Assembly: GCA_020860755.1 (NCBI GenBank)
Contig: JAJBTQ010000004.1
Coordinates: 30,326 to 94,325 of the forward strand
DNA length: 64,000 nucleotides
Reading direction: 5' to 3'
Source of the DNA: Lachnospiraceae bacterium
GTDB taxonomy: Bacteria; Bacillota; Clostridia; Lachnospirales; Lachnospiraceae
The position numbers were made by a program, and so were the translations under genes. This document shows positions 9,381 through 19,569 of the stretch, one piece after another. Within the stretch, counting starts at the first letter, position 1; the number at the start of each line of letters is the position of its first letter. The notes below the pieces were generated by a model. The model did not search any database. It saw only the letters and a program-made list of their open reading frames with translations, and was not told where the DNA came from.

Positions 9381-10745
9381 ATGAACAATCAGAACAAAAA
9401 AAGAAGCAGTTTCACCAGCGGAATCGGATTTGTACTTGCCGCGTCCGGCAGCGCCGTAGGTCTCGGGAATCTCTGGAGGTTCCCCTATCTCGTCGCACAG
9501 TACGGAGGCGGGATCTTTATTCTTATATACATTATCCTCGCGCTGACCTTCGGCTTCACCCTGATGACCACGGAGATATCCATCGGTCGAAAGACATTAA
9601 AAAGTCCGGGAGCAGCCTATAAGGAGATCCACCCGAAGTTCGGGTTCCTGGGCTATTTTGCGACTCTGGTGCCGATCATCATCCTGCCTTACTACTGCGT
9701 GATCGGCGGCTGGGTCATTAAATATATGATCACATTTATCAGTGGAATGGGGCCGGAGGCGGCAGCCGACGATTATTTTAGTAATTTCATCGCCACCCCG
9801 GTTTCCCCACTTTTGTTTTTCGTGATCTTTCTCGCGGCGACCACGGTCATCATTCTTCTTGGAGTCAATAAAGGGATTGAAAAGATCAGCAGCATTTTGA
9901 TGCCTCTGCTTGTGGTGCTTTCGGTCGTGATCTGCATTTTTGTAATACGGATCCCCGGATCCGGCAGCGGGATACGCTTTTATCTGCTTCCGGATCCCTC
10001 GAAGTTCAGCTTTATGACGCTCTGCTCTGCCATGGGACAGATCTTCTTTTCCATGAGCCTGGCCATGGGGATCATGGTCACGTACGGATCCTATACAAAA
10101 CGGGAGACCAACTTGATCAGATCAGTCAACCAGATCGAGTTCTTTGACACTGCCATCGCCCTGCTGGCCGGCTTTATGGTCGTTCCGGCCATCTATGTCT
10201 TCAGCGGAGAAGCGGGCGCGAAAGCAAACGGTCCCGGGCTGCTGTTTGTCGCCCTGCCGAAAGTCTTCGAGCAGATGCCGATGGGAAACTTGATCGGGAT
10301 TTTGTTTTTTATCCTTGTGCTGTTCGCCGCGCTGACCAGCTCGATCTCGATCATGGAGGCGGTCGTATCCTCCTTTGTGGATCGTTTCCACATCTTCCGG
10401 AGACAAGGGATCCTGATCACTGTGCTGATCTCTGTCGGGCTGGGTCTGCCCTCCTCGCTCGGGAACGGACTGTGGTCAAACGTCCGTCTCCTCGGCATGG
10501 ACTTTTTAACGTTTTTTGACTATGTGAGCAACAGCCTCATCATGCCATTCGTGGCCCTTTGTACCTGTCTTTTGATCGGGTGGTTTGTTAAGCCAAAATG
10601 TGTGTTGGATGAGGTGACCCGGAACGGAGAAACGATACGCCGAAAAAAACTGTACCAGGTTATGATCAAAATTGTGGCGCCGGTATTGCTGGCGATCATC
10701 CTGATCTCATACTCTCTGGCACAGTTTGGCGTGATAAATATGTAG
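9381..10745 (+). CDS. Sodium-dependent transporter (NSS/SNF family)
   Basis: SGIGFVLAASGSAVGLGNLWRFPYLVAQYGGG signature; multiple TM helices. Confidence 0.95.
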   Translation: MNNQNKKRSSFTSGIGFVLAASGSAVGLGNLWRFPYLVAQYGGGIFILIYIILALTFGFTLMTTEISIGRKTLKSPGAAYKEIHPKFGFLGYFATLVPIIILPYYCVIGGWVIKYMITFISGMGPEAAADDYFSNFIATPVSPLLFFVIFLAATTVIILLGVNKGIEKISSILMPLLVVLSVVICIFVIRIPGSGSGIRFYLLPDPSKFSFMTLCSAMGQIFFSMSLAMGIMVTYGSYTKRETNLIRSVNQIEFFDTAIALLAGFMVVPAIYVFSGEAGAKANGPGLLFVALPKVFEQMPMGNLIGILFFILVLFAALTSSISIMEAVVSSFVDRFHIFRRQGILITVLISVGLGLPSSLGNGLWSNVRLLGMDFLTFFDYVSNSLIMPFVALCTCLLIGWFVKPKCVLDEVTRNGETIRRKKLYQVMIKIVAPVLLAIILISYSLAQFGVINM

Positions 10746-10747
10746 CA

Positions 10748-11740
10748 CTACTTAGAAATAAAGGCAAACAATTCCTCCCAGAAAGGCTGCACGGCAGAAT
10801 CGGAGGAATTATAGATTTCGTGTTTTGTTCCCGGAAGTCTCTGTAAACGGATGCTTCCGGGATGATTTTTGTTCCGCTTTCGGACAAAATCGTTCATGGC
10901 GGTAAGAGACACAGAACCGTCCTGCTCCGCCTGAAACGCCAGCATCGGTACATCTCCGTCAAGGGCAGAATGTTCCATCAGCTCCCGCTCCAATTGTGCG
11001 GCGGCATGGGCCCATCCGAGCGAGGCCGCAGAGGTCTGGAACAGCGGGTTGGCTGCCTTTATCTCCTGATAATAGTCAAACCGCGGGCGGGAAAGCGATG
11101 CACTCATCGCAAAATTTTCCGGTCCCTGATAGGGGTGATGTCCCGGGCAGTAGTCCTTCGACATCCCGATCGCACACAGCGCGGCAGAACCTACAACCAT
11201 AACGCGGTAGGGATATGGGCCGCACAGCGGCCGGATCATGGGCGAAGACAAAACGACCCGCTCAAAAAGTGCCGGCTCCTGCGCCGCAATGGCAAGGGCG
11301 ATGCCGCCCCCCATGGAATGACCGTACAGATACATCGGCAATAAATCTCCCCCGGCAGTCCGGTTGACATCCCTGCGCGCGATCCGGGCGATGGCCTTTA
11401 GATCGCTTAAATAGCGCTTGTAGCTGTCCACGTGGACAAGCGACAGATCGTCGACCAGACGGTAACTCCGTCCGTGACCGCAGTGCTCCGGTATATAGAC
11501 ATGGTATCCCTCATGGAGAAAATACCAGATGGATTCGGCATATTTCGCCGCGGACTCCTTAAACCCGTGGGAGATCAATACCACGCCGCGGGGCTCTTTC
11601 GCAAGATAGCGCTCACAGTAGAGCCGCTGCCCGTTTGCGCGCTTTGCACAAAATACAGTCCTTCGTGTGGCCAGCCAGGGCTCGACCTCCTCCTTCATGG
11701 TCTCAATATAATGTTCCTCTGTGATCAGTGGTGTCTCCAT
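10748..11740 (-). CDS. Alpha/beta hydrolase (lysophospholipase/monoacylglycerol-lipase-like)
   Basis: GVVLISHGFKESAAKY, YGHSMGGGIAL nucleophile elbow. Confidence 0.88.
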   Translation of the reverse strand: METPLITEEHYIETMKEEVEPWLATRRTVFCAKRANGQRLYCERYLAKEPRGVVLISHGFKESAAKYAESIWYFLHEGYHVYIPEHCGHGRSYRLVDDLSLVHVDSYKRYLSDLKAIARIARRDVNRTAGGDLLPMYLYGHSMGGGIALAIAAQEPALFERVVLSSPMIRPLCGPYPYRVMVVGSAALCAIGMSKDYCPGHHPYQGPENFAMSASLSRPRFDYYQEIKAANPLFQTSAASLGWAHAAAQLERELMEHSALDGDVPMLAFQAEQDGSVSLTAMNDFVRKRNKNHPGSIRLQRLPGTKHEIYNSSDSAVQPFWEELFAFISK

Positions 11741-11783
11741 ATGCTGCCTCTTTATGAGAAAATTCTAACTGTTTCTGCCGCAG

Positions 11784-12284
11784 TCACGACAGTTCAAGGT
11801 AATATAAGACAATGGTCTCAAAATGACCGTCCTTCATCCTAAACCCGTTTGGGATCCTTCCGAGCTCATGAAACCCAAGCCGTTCGTAAAGATGAATCGC
11901 ATGGATGTTGGTCTCCACGACGGCGTTAAACTGCAGGACCAAAAAGCCAAGCTCTCTCGCCTTATCCACGCTGGCCAGGACCAGCTGTTCTCCGATATGC
12001 TGCCCGCGCAGATCAGAACGCACGGCATAGCTGGCGTTGCATAGCGTTTTGCAGCGGCCCACATTATTCGGGTGCAGGATATAAAGGCCGTAAACTTCTC
12101 CTGTCTCAGCGTCCACGGCTACCGAACAGTGGGACTGGGACGCAAAAAACTCCGGCCCTGTCTCGGCGGTCAGATCTTCTTCCTGGGGAAAGGCGATGCC
12201 TTCGTCCACAACTTCGTTCCAAATTTGTATGGCATCAGCCAGATATTTTTCTTCCAATGGGATAATGTTACAGTTCATCCTCAA
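11784..12284 (-). CDS. GNAT-family N-acetyltransferase
   Basis: 166 aa; RSDLRGQHIGEQLVLASVDKARELGF acetyl-CoA motif. Confidence 0.88.
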   Translation of the reverse strand: MRMNCNIIPLEEKYLADAIQIWNEVVDEGIAFPQEEDLTAETGPEFFASQSHCSVAVDAETGEVYGLYILHPNNVGRCKTLCNASYAVRSDLRGQHIGEQLVLASVDKARELGFLVLQFNAVVETNIHAIHLYERLGFHELGRIPNGFRMKDGHFETIVLYYLELS

Positions 12285-12915
12285 ACTCGTCCAGAAGCTC
12301 CTGTACTCTATTCATATAGATCGCCACGTGATAACCGTCCGCAAGGGCGTGATGCGCCTGCACGGAGAAAGGCATTTTAAGCCTTCCCTTGTCATCCCAC
12401 TCATATTTACCCCAGGAAAGCCGGGGAATGTTGTCTGTCTTGGCATTGTCGATCGTCCGGATAAACTGCGTGTATTTTATCCAGGGGATACAGGAAACAT
12501 AGACCACTTCCGGCGTACCCGAGTAGGAAATCCGGTCTCCGTCCACATCTCCCTCCGCCTTTTCCATCATTTCCTGCGTGTTTTTGCAAAAAGTCATAAG
12601 ATCCTCACAGTATTCTCCGTGTAAAACTATAAAGTCCTCGCTTCCCGGAGCCATATGGGTAAAGTTCGGATCCAGCCGTTCACAAAGATAGGGCTCCCCA
12701 TCGATCATACGGTAGTGCAGATTCCGAAATTCATTGGCAGCGCGCACCGCCGTGTGCATCATGGCACAGTAAAATGAGATCTCATGTTTTTTTGCAAAAC
12801 GGTACAGTCCGGTCACGTCCACATCTGCGCTTAAAATGACATACGGAAGTACATAGTCAGCGTATTTTTCGACCAGATTCGCTCGTTCCCAGTTATCTTT
12901 GTCCAGTTTCTGCAT
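12268..12915 (-). CDS. Chloramphenicol acetyltransferase-fold (CatA-like) acyltransferase
   Basis: Catalytic HHALADGYHV motif near the C-terminus, 215 aa, CAT-like N-terminus. Confidence 0.82.
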   Translation of the reverse strand: MQKLDKDNWERANLVEKYADYVLPYVILSADVDVTGLYRFAKKHEISFYCAMMHTAVRAANEFRNLHYRMIDGEPYLCERLDPNFTHMAPGSEDFIVLHGEYCEDLMTFCKNTQEMMEKAEGDVDGDRISYSGTPEVVYVSCIPWIKYTQFIRTIDNAKTDNIPRLSWGKYEWDDKGRLKMPFSVQAHHALADGYHVAIYMNRVQELLDEFEDEL

Positions 12916-12930
12916 AATGTTTCCTCCTGT

Positions 12931-13557
12931 TTACCCTGCGTTTTGGGGTCGAAGCACGATCACCTGCGTCGGCAGATCATCCGTGCTGTCAATCGAACTT
13001 TCCGGAAGGATCGTTGCATCCTCCACCTGATCCATAAAATCTTCCACGGTTCCTATTACATCAAAGCCGAAACCCATAAGGTCATCGCGGTAGTGCATCG
13101 GGATCACGATGCGCGGCCGGATCTCTTTTACCAGATCCGCTGCCTGCGCCGCATCAATGGTATAAAATCCGCCGACCGGGATCATGACGACATCCGCTCC
13201 CCGGATCATGTTAAGCTGATCCGGCTCTAACTCACACCCCAGATCTCCGAGGTGGATCACCTTTGTCTCCCCGTCATCTAAGATATGGATCCGGTTCGGA
13301 CCTCTTTCGGAGCCGTTCGTATCGTCATGGTACGTGTCGATCGTGGTGACCGTGAACGGACTATCCCCCTTATTCGTAAGCTCCAACACCTCTACGGCAC
13401 CGTGATCAAAATGGTCGTGGCTGCAGAGCGCTTCATCGGCCTTCTCCCGCACCGGGGCAAGCCCCGGCACGCTGTCGTCCTCATATGGGTCAAAAACAAT
13501 TGTATATCCATCTTTATCGATCTTAAAGCACGAATGCCCGATCCATGTCACTTTCAT
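12931..13557 (-). CDS. MBL-fold metal-dependent hydrolase
   Basis: SHDHFDHG motif; ITWIGHSCFKI-like N-terminus; HLGDLGCEL. Confidence 0.9.
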   Translation of the reverse strand: MKVTWIGHSCFKIDKDGYTIVFDPYEDDSVPGLAPVREKADEALCSHDHFDHGAVEVLELTNKGDSPFTVTTIDTYHDDTNGSERGPNRIHILDDGETKVIHLGDLGCELEPDQLNMIRGADVVMIPVGGFYTIDAAQAADLVKEIRPRIVIPMHYRDDLMGFGFDVIGTVEDFMDQVEDATILPESSIDSTDDLPTQVIVLRPQNAG

Positions 13558-13747
13558 GTCTTCCCCCCTCTTTTACTGATAGTTTTAGGCGTAAATCTGA
13601 GAAAAGTATAGCACAGAGGGTAGGATTTGTCAGCAGATACGCCCAAAAAGCTCTTGACGCGGAGAGCACAGCATCCATTGCTCTGCAAGCCGTCTTACAT
13701 TGCTATATTATTAGTCGTATGGTAAAATATCCCCCATAGGGAAAGGG

Positions 13748-16351
13748 GTGACCACTACCATGAACATCGTGAAAAGCATCTATTGCCGCATCTATCAACT
13801 GGTCTTAAGAATCCTGCTGCCCTTCCTTCCGTATCGCAATCCGGAGATCGTCAGCAGTGTCCGCGATCTGCCGGATATAATTAAGAAAAACGGGAGCAGC
13901 CATGTCCTGCTCGTAACGGATAAGGGGATCCGGTCGCTCGGGCTGACCAAAGAGCTGGAAGAGGCACTGACGGAAAGCGGGATTCCCTACTCTGTCTATG
14001 ACGGGACAGACCCCAACCCGACCACAGCCAACGTGGCGGAGGCGGAGGCTCTCTACAAGTCAGAAGGGTGTGACGCGATCATAGGCTTTGGTGGTGGTTC
14101 CAGCATGGACTGCGCTAAGGGAGTCGGTGCACGCATCGCGAAGCCGAATCAGACACTCGCGCAGATGGCCGGCATCTTAAAAGTACACAAAAAACTGCCG
14201 CTTTTGATCGCGGTCCCGACGACGGCGGGCACCGGCTCTGAGACGACGCTGGCGGCTGTCATCGTGGATGCCGAGACCAGACATAAATATTCGATCAATG
14301 CATTTGTGCTGATCCCGCGCTATGCGGTTCTCGATCCGAAGGTCACGTTAAGCCTGCCCCCATCCATCACGGCGACCACCGGTATGGATGCCTTAACCCA
14401 TGCAATAGAGGCTTACATCGGCCGTTCAACAACAAAAGAAACGCGAAAAGACGCCGAACAGGCGGTAGCGCTGGTCTTTGCAAATCTGGATAAAGCTTAC
14501 ACTGACGGAAGCGACGAGACGGCCAGGGAAAATATGCTTCACGCCGCTTACTATGCGGGCTGTTCATTCACCAAATCCTATGTCGGCTATGTTCACGCGG
14601 TAGCACACTCTCTCGGCGGGGAGTACAATGTCGCGCACGGACTTGCGGTTGCGATCGTGTTGCCGTATGTTCTGGAAGGTTACGGTGAAAAGATATATGA
14701 AAAATTGGCAAAACTGGCCGTGGCGGCCGGCATTGCCTCAGAAGAGACCTCCGAAACAGAGGCTGCGCGGAAGTTTCTCCGGGAAATCCGGGAGATGAAT
14801 GCACGCTTTGGCATCCCGGAGACCTCAAAGGATCTCCGTAAGGAAGATATCCCGAAGCTGGCCAAGCTGGCTGATCACGAAGCCAATCCGCTCTATCCGG
14901 TTCCGGTCCTGATGGGTCCGGAAAAACTGGAGCCGTTCTATTATATGATATTGGAAGAGACGGCAGAAAGCGTGGAACAGAAAGATGTCCACGCCCTGCT
15001 GGAGGCGCAGCGGGCATTTTTCGACTCCGGGCAGACGCTCCCGTTGATATTTCGGCAGCGTGCACTTGCAACCCTGCAGGACGGACTCGCCAAATATGAA
15101 AACGAGATTGATGAGGCACTCCGCCGGGATCTCGGCAAGAGCGGATTCGAGAGTTACATGTGTGAGGTCGGTCTGACGTCGAGCGAGCTCAGTTATATGC
15201 AAAAGCACGTAAGGCGCCTTGCAAAGGAGAGACGGGTGAAAACCCCTCTGGCCCAGTTCCGTTCGCGGAGTTATGTCAAACCGTCTCCTCACGGGGTCGT
15301 ACTGGTCATGAGTCCCTGGAACTACCCGGTCCTGCTGACTCTTGATCCGCTGATCGATGCACTGGCAGCCGGCAATACGGTCATCTTAAAGCCGAGCGCC
15401 TATTCGCCGCACACAAGCAGGGTCTTAAAGGAGATGCTCGCGGACTGCTTCCCGGAGGAGTATGTCGCGGTGGTGACCGGCGGGAGGAAGGAAAACAGCG
15501 CGCTCTTGCAGGAACATTTTGACTACATCTTCTTTACCGGAAGCAAGCCGGTGGGGCGTGAGGTCATGCTCGAAGCCTCCAAGCATCTGACTCCGGTGAC
15601 CTTGGAACTCGGCGGCAAAAGTCCCTGCATTGTCGATGCGAGCGCAAAGATCGAGCTCGCGGCCAAGCGGATCGTATTCGGCAAGTTCTTAAACTGCGGG
15701 CAGACCTGCGTCGCACCGGACTACATCTACTGCGATGCGTCGATAAAGGACAAATTAATTCAGGAACTGATATCCCAGATCCATATCCAGCTGGGGGAGG
15801 CTCCGCTTCAAAACCCGGATTACGGGCACATGGTCAACCAAAAGCACTTTGATAGGGTCTGCGGTCTGATCGAATCCGAAAAGGTGGCGGTCGGAGGCGG
15901 ATCAAATCCGGACACACTGCAGATCGAGCCGACTGTGATGGATCGGGTGACATTTGAAGATCCCGTCATGCAGGAGGAGATCTTCGGACCGGTCCTTCCG
16001 GTATTGACCTACGATTCGCTGGATGCTGCGATCCAAAAAGTTAACTCCATGGAGTATCCTCTTGCGGTGTATTTGTTTACTGAAAACAAGGAGGCCGAGA
16101 AAAAAGTCACCTCCGAGTGCCGGTTTGGCGGAGGCTGCATCAACGACGTGGTGATCCACCTGGCAACCAGCGAGATGGGCTTCGGCGGATTCGGCGAGAG
16201 CGGAATGGGCTCTTACCATGGAGAAAAGGGATTTCTGACGTTTTCGCATGAAAAGAGCATCGTAGATAAAAAGACCGGCATCGATATGCCGATGCGGTAT
16301 CAACCATATAAGAAACTATATGAGTGGATGGTTCATCTGCTTGTCCACTGA
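13748..16351 (+). CDS. Iron-containing alcohol dehydrogenase (N-term) :: aldehyde dehydrogenase class-3-like (C-term) fusion
   Basis: Single 867-aa ORF. Residues ~30-405 Fe-ADH (GFGGGSSMDCAKG, HAVAHSLGGEYNVAHG); residues ~415-867 ALDH (MSPWNYP, TLELGGKSPCIVD, FLNCGQTCVAPDY). Confidence 0.93.
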   Translation: MTTTMNIVKSIYCRIYQLVLRILLPFLPYRNPEIVSSVRDLPDIIKKNGSSHVLLVTDKGIRSLGLTKELEEALTESGIPYSVYDGTDPNPTTANVAEAEALYKSEGCDAIIGFGGGSSMDCAKGVGARIAKPNQTLAQMAGILKVHKKLPLLIAVPTTAGTGSETTLAAVIVDAETRHKYSINAFVLIPRYAVLDPKVTLSLPPSITATTGMDALTHAIEAYIGRSTTKETRKDAEQAVALVFANLDKAYTDGSDETARENMLHAAYYAGCSFTKSYVGYVHAVAHSLGGEYNVAHGLAVAIVLPYVLEGYGEKIYEKLAKLAVAAGIASEETSETEAARKFLREIREMNARFGIPETSKDLRKEDIPKLAKLADHEANPLYPVPVLMGPEKLEPFYYMILEETAESVEQKDVHALLEAQRAFFDSGQTLPLIFRQRALATLQDGLAKYENEIDEALRRDLGKSGFESYMCEVGLTSSELSYMQKHVRRLAKERRVKTPLAQFRSRSYVKPSPHGVVLVMSPWNYPVLLTLDPLIDALAAGNTVILKPSAYSPHTSRVLKEMLADCFPEEYVAVVTGGRKENSALLQEHFDYIFFTGSKPVGREVMLEASKHLTPVTLELGGKSPCIVDASAKIELAAKRIVFGKFLNCGQTCVAPDYIYCDASIKDKLIQELISQIHIQLGEAPLQNPDYGHMVNQKHFDRVCGLIESEKVAVGGGSNPDTLQIEPTVMDRVTFEDPVMQEEIFGPVLPVLTYDSLDAAIQKVNSMEYPLAVYLFTENKEAEKKVTSECRFGGGCINDVVIHLATSEMGFGGFGESGMGSYHGEKGFLTFSHEKSIVDKKTGIDMPMRYQPYKKLYEWMVHLLVH

Positions 16352-16393
16352 AAAAAACCGGCTGTGAAGTTGTTTCACAGCCGGTTTTTTATA
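16352..16393. terminator. Bidirectional terminator between convergent genes
   Basis: aaaaaaACCGGCTGTGAAgttgTTTCACAGCCGGTtttttt. Confidence 0.88.
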
Positions 16394-16395
16394 CC

Positions 16396-17961
16396 CTATT
16401 CGAACTCTATTGTCCCCGGAGGTTTCGAAGTGAGATCATACATGACCCGGTTGACTCCCTTAACCTCATTGATGATCCGGTTCATCACTTTGTTTAAAAC
16501 ATTCCACGGGATCTGCGCCGCCTCGGCGGTCATAAAGTCAATGGTCTCCACGGCGCGGAGCGCCACGGCATAGTCGTAAGTACGCTCATCTCCCATAACG
16601 CCCACGGAGCGCATATTGGTCAGTGCAGCAAAGTACTGGTTGACCCCGCGGTCCAATCCCGCATTGGCAATCTCCTCGCGGTAGATGGCATCCGCCTCCT
16701 GCACGATCCGCACCTTCTCCGCCGTCACTTCGCCAATAATCCGGATCCCGAGCCCCGGTCCCGGGAACGGCTGGCGATACACAAGGTACTCAGGGATCCC
16801 GAGCTCAAGTCCTACTTTTCGCACCTCATCCTTGAACAAGCTGCGAAGCGGCTCAATGATCTCCTTAAAATCCACATAGTCCGGCAGTCCGCCGACGTTA
16901 TGATGTGATTTGATCACAGCGGACTCTCCGCCGAGACCGCTCTCCACGACATCCGGATAGATGGTCCCCTGCACGAGAAAATCCACGGCACCGATCTTTT
17001 TGGCCTCCTCTTCAAAGACGCGGATAAACTCCCCGCCGATGATCTTTCTCTTCTCTTCGGGCTCGGTCACGCCGGACAGCTTGTCATAAAATCTCTGCTG
17101 CGCGTTGACACGGACAAAGTGCAAATCATAGTTGCCGTCCGGTCCGAACACGGCCTCCACTTCGTCGCCCTCGTTTTTTCGGAGCAGGCCGTGATCCACA
17201 AAGACGCAGGTCAGCTGGTCTCCGACCGCCTTGGACATGAGAACTGCCGCTACGGAGGAATCCACCCCGCCGGACAGAGCACAGAGCACCTTGCCGCTGC
17301 CCACCTTCTCCCGGATGATCCGGACCGACTGTTCCACAAACGAATCCATTCTCCAGTCTCCCGAACAGCCGCAGATCCCGCGGACGAAGTTATAGATCAT
17401 CTTCGTCCCCTCCTGAGTGTGCAGCACCTCGGGGTGGAACTGGATGACATAAAGACCACGGTCTAAGTCCTCCGCCGCCGCGACGGGACAGTGTTGGGTA
17501 CGTGCCGTAACCGTAAAGCCGGGCGCCGGTTCAGAAATGGTGTCGAAATGACTCATCCAGCAGGTAGTGCTGGGCAGGACACCCCGAAACAGTTCGCTTT
17601 TTGTATCCACGAGGACATCCGTCTTGCCGTACTCCCGCACCTCGGCCCGCTCCACTTTCCCGCCAAGGATGTGCTGCATCAGCTGTGCGCCGTAACACAG
17701 TCCCAGGATCGGAATGCCGAGCTCAAAAAGCTCCTCTGTACAGGTCGGCGCATCTGCCTCATAACAGCTGTTGGGGCCGCCGGTCAAAATGATCCCCTTC
17801 GGATTCATCTCTTTTATTTCAGCCAGTGGGGTTTTATAGGAATAGATCTCGCAGTATACATTGCACTCGCGGACGCGGCGCGCCACGAGCTGATTGTACT
17901 GACCGCCGAAATCCAGGACGATGACCATCTCTCTGCTCATGAAACTTCTCCTTATTTTCAT
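16396..17961 (-). CDS. guaA: GMP synthase (glutamine-hydrolyzing)
   Basis: GATase ([10 protein letters not shown]) + ATP-pyrophosphatase ([12 protein letters not shown]) + C-terminal IEFE. Confidence 0.97.
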   Translation of the reverse strand: MKIRRSFMSREMVIVLDFGGQYNQLVARRVRECNVYCEIYSYKTPLAEIKEMNPKGIILTGGPNSCYEADAPTCTEELFELGIPILGLCYGAQLMQHILGGKVERAEVREYGKTDVLVDTKSELFRGVLPSTTCWMSHFDTISEPAPGFTVTARTQHCPVAAAEDLDRGLYVIQFHPEVLHTQEGTKMIYNFVRGICGCSGDWRMDSFVEQSVRIIREKVGSGKVLCALSGGVDSSVAAVLMSKAVGDQLTCVFVDHGLLRKNEGDEVEAVFGPDGNYDLHFVRVNAQQRFYDKLSGVTEPEEKRKIIGGEFIRVFEEEAKKIGAVDFLVQGTIYPDVVESGLGGESAVIKSHHNVGGLPDYVDFKEIIEPLRSLFKDEVRKVGLELGIPEYLVYRQPFPGPGLGIRIIGEVTAEKVRIVQEADAIYREEIANAGLDRGVNQYFAALTNMRSVGVMGDERTYDYAVALRAVETIDFMTAEAAQIPWNVLNKVMNRIINEVKGVNRVMYDLTSKPPGTIEFE

Positions 17962-18143
17962 CTGTCATACACACAGGGCAGCAGTGCTGTCTTCTATGTA
18001 CAGTTTAGTCCAGCACATTCCATTTTACAAGAAAAAATATGGATATGCCTCTCAGAAAATTGAGCATGCTTGACAAAGTGATTTTATAGAATATATAATG
18101 ACATGGGTGATTGAAACATCAGCTATTTGGGAGATAAGAGAAA

Positions 18144-18809
18144 ATGATGGATATCATATATGTCCGACTTATTGTTATAATAAGTATCTGCGGCTTCTTT
18201 CTGGGCAGCATCCTCTTTTCAAAGATCCTGCCTCGTGCGATCTGCGGGATCGATATCGTAGAGGTCAGTGAGGACGGTAATCCGGGCGTTTCCAATGTCT
18301 TTAAGTATTGCAGCGTTCCCGTCGGCATCCTGACAGCCCTTTGTGACTTCGGAAAAGCATTCGCTCCGGTTTTAGCCGCCGACATTCTCATTCCGATGGA
18401 GGTGCGCACGCCGCTGTTCGGACTTGTCATCTGTTCCGGTGTGCTGGGGCACATTTTTTCCATATTTAACCACGGCAACGGCGGCATGGGCGTGGCACCG
18501 TTTTGGGCCACTTTGATGGGCGTATTTCTTCAGTGCCAGCTGATCTTTGCCCTGGTTATCATCTATGTCTTTATCCGCTATGTGTTCCGGGTTCATGCGC
18601 AGCATCTGCGGACGATCCTTTGCTTTGGCATCTTTTTCGCCTTTATAATGGCCTTTTCGACAAATATGGTCTACAAGCCGGCCTATCTGATTCTATGCGC
18701 GGTTATATGCTTAAAGTGTCTCTATATCGCCGTCAAGCAGAAACGCCTGCCGGAGCAGGACACAGTCGAGCAGCAGTCCGGCGCCGGAGGAAACAGCATA
18801 AACACTTAA
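18144..18809 (+). CDS. PlsY-like glycerol-3-phosphate acyltransferase family membrane protein (divergent)
   Basis: GSILFSKIL, EDGNPGVSNVFK and HGNGGMGVAPFWATLMG resemble the three PlsY motifs; polytopic. Confidence 0.75.
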   Translation: MMDIIYVRLIVIISICGFFLGSILFSKILPRAICGIDIVEVSEDGNPGVSNVFKYCSVPVGILTALCDFGKAFAPVLAADILIPMEVRTPLFGLVICSGVLGHIFSIFNHGNGGMGVAPFWATLMGVFLQCQLIFALVIIYVFIRYVFRVHAQHLRTILCFGIFFAFIMAFSTNMVYKPAYLILCAVICLKCLYIAVKQKRLPEQDTVEQQSGAGGNSINT

Positions 18810-18813
18810 AAAC

Positions 18814-18849
18814 ACCGCATGCTGCAACTGCAGCATATGGCATTTTTTT
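18814..18849 (+). terminator. Putative terminator
   Basis: ATGCTGCAactGCAGCAT hairpin followed by a T run. Confidence 0.5.
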
Positions 18850-18899
18850 GTAAAACATCAAGATATTTTTGCCAAAAAACAGCTCCGACACATTTCGTA

Positions 18900-19496
18900 T
18901 CAGAGCTGTTCTTTCATACAGTCAGCAAATTTTCGATTGCCCTCCTCGGAAAAGTGTACCCCGTCGAACAGCACGGGAATGTCCCACTCTCCGGCACAGG
19001 TATACGCGATCCCAAGCCGCTTTGCCAGGTCCCGATAGAGCTCATCCAGCCTTTCAGATTCCCGGCATCTCTCATCGGTCTCAACCCACATGCCGCGGGA
19101 TAAGTGCACCGGCGAGATCAGGCGCAGCCGGATCCTTCCATCCGCGATCTCATCGCAGGCCATGAGCTTTTTTAAGAACCGCTCCATCCGCTCGGTCACG
19201 GCCTCGGCGGTCATCTGCGGGTTGTGGAGCAGATCGTTTGTCCCGAGCATGACCCAGAGCCACACCGGCTCCTCTTCGCCTGCCCATTGCGGCAGGCGGT
19301 TGGTCACATACTCGATCTCCGGCAGAAAATAGGGCGTGCAGCGCCCGTTTAAACCAAAGTTTAAAAACTTCCAGTCCGTCTCCCTGTTTAAGATCTCCGG
19401 CCAGCGCTTTTCCTCCTCGTAGCGCCCTCCGAAAAACGAACGCGGGTCAAACCCGTATGTATTGGAATCCCCGTAGCATATGATCGTTCCGGCCAC
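18900..19496 (-). CDS. SGNH/GDSL-type hydrolase
   Basis: IICYGDSNTYGFDP block I, GTNDLL block; 198 aa. Confidence 0.9.
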   Translation of the reverse strand: MAGTIICYGDSNTYGFDPRSFFGGRYEEEKRWPEILNRETDWKFLNFGLNGRCTPYFLPEIEYVTNRLPQWAGEEEPVWLWVMLGTNDLLHNPQMTAEAVTERMERFLKKLMACDEIADGRIRLRLISPVHLSRGMWVETDERCRESERLDELYRDLAKRLGIAYTCAGEWDIPVLFDGVHFSEEGNRKFADCMKEQL

Positions 19497-19569
19497 AGTA
19501 TCTGTCTCCTTTCCATTCCTTCGTAAAAGTCTGTCTCCATTCTAAAATACATTTTGACGGTTCGGCAAA

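Noticed and set aside
12268-12915. Chloramphenicol resistance gene
   Set aside because: CAT fold and HHxxxDG motif are present, but distant CatA-like acyltransferases are common and often not resistance determinants; no mobile context.
14367-15292. Several minus-strand ORFs of 61-183 aa
   Set aside because: Antisense to the Fe-ADH::ALDH fusion; arginine/proline-rich low-quality sequence typical of GC-rich antisense frames.
13748-16351. Naming the fusion adhE
   Set aside because: Domain order is reversed relative to AdhE and the ALDH does not look CoA-acylating.
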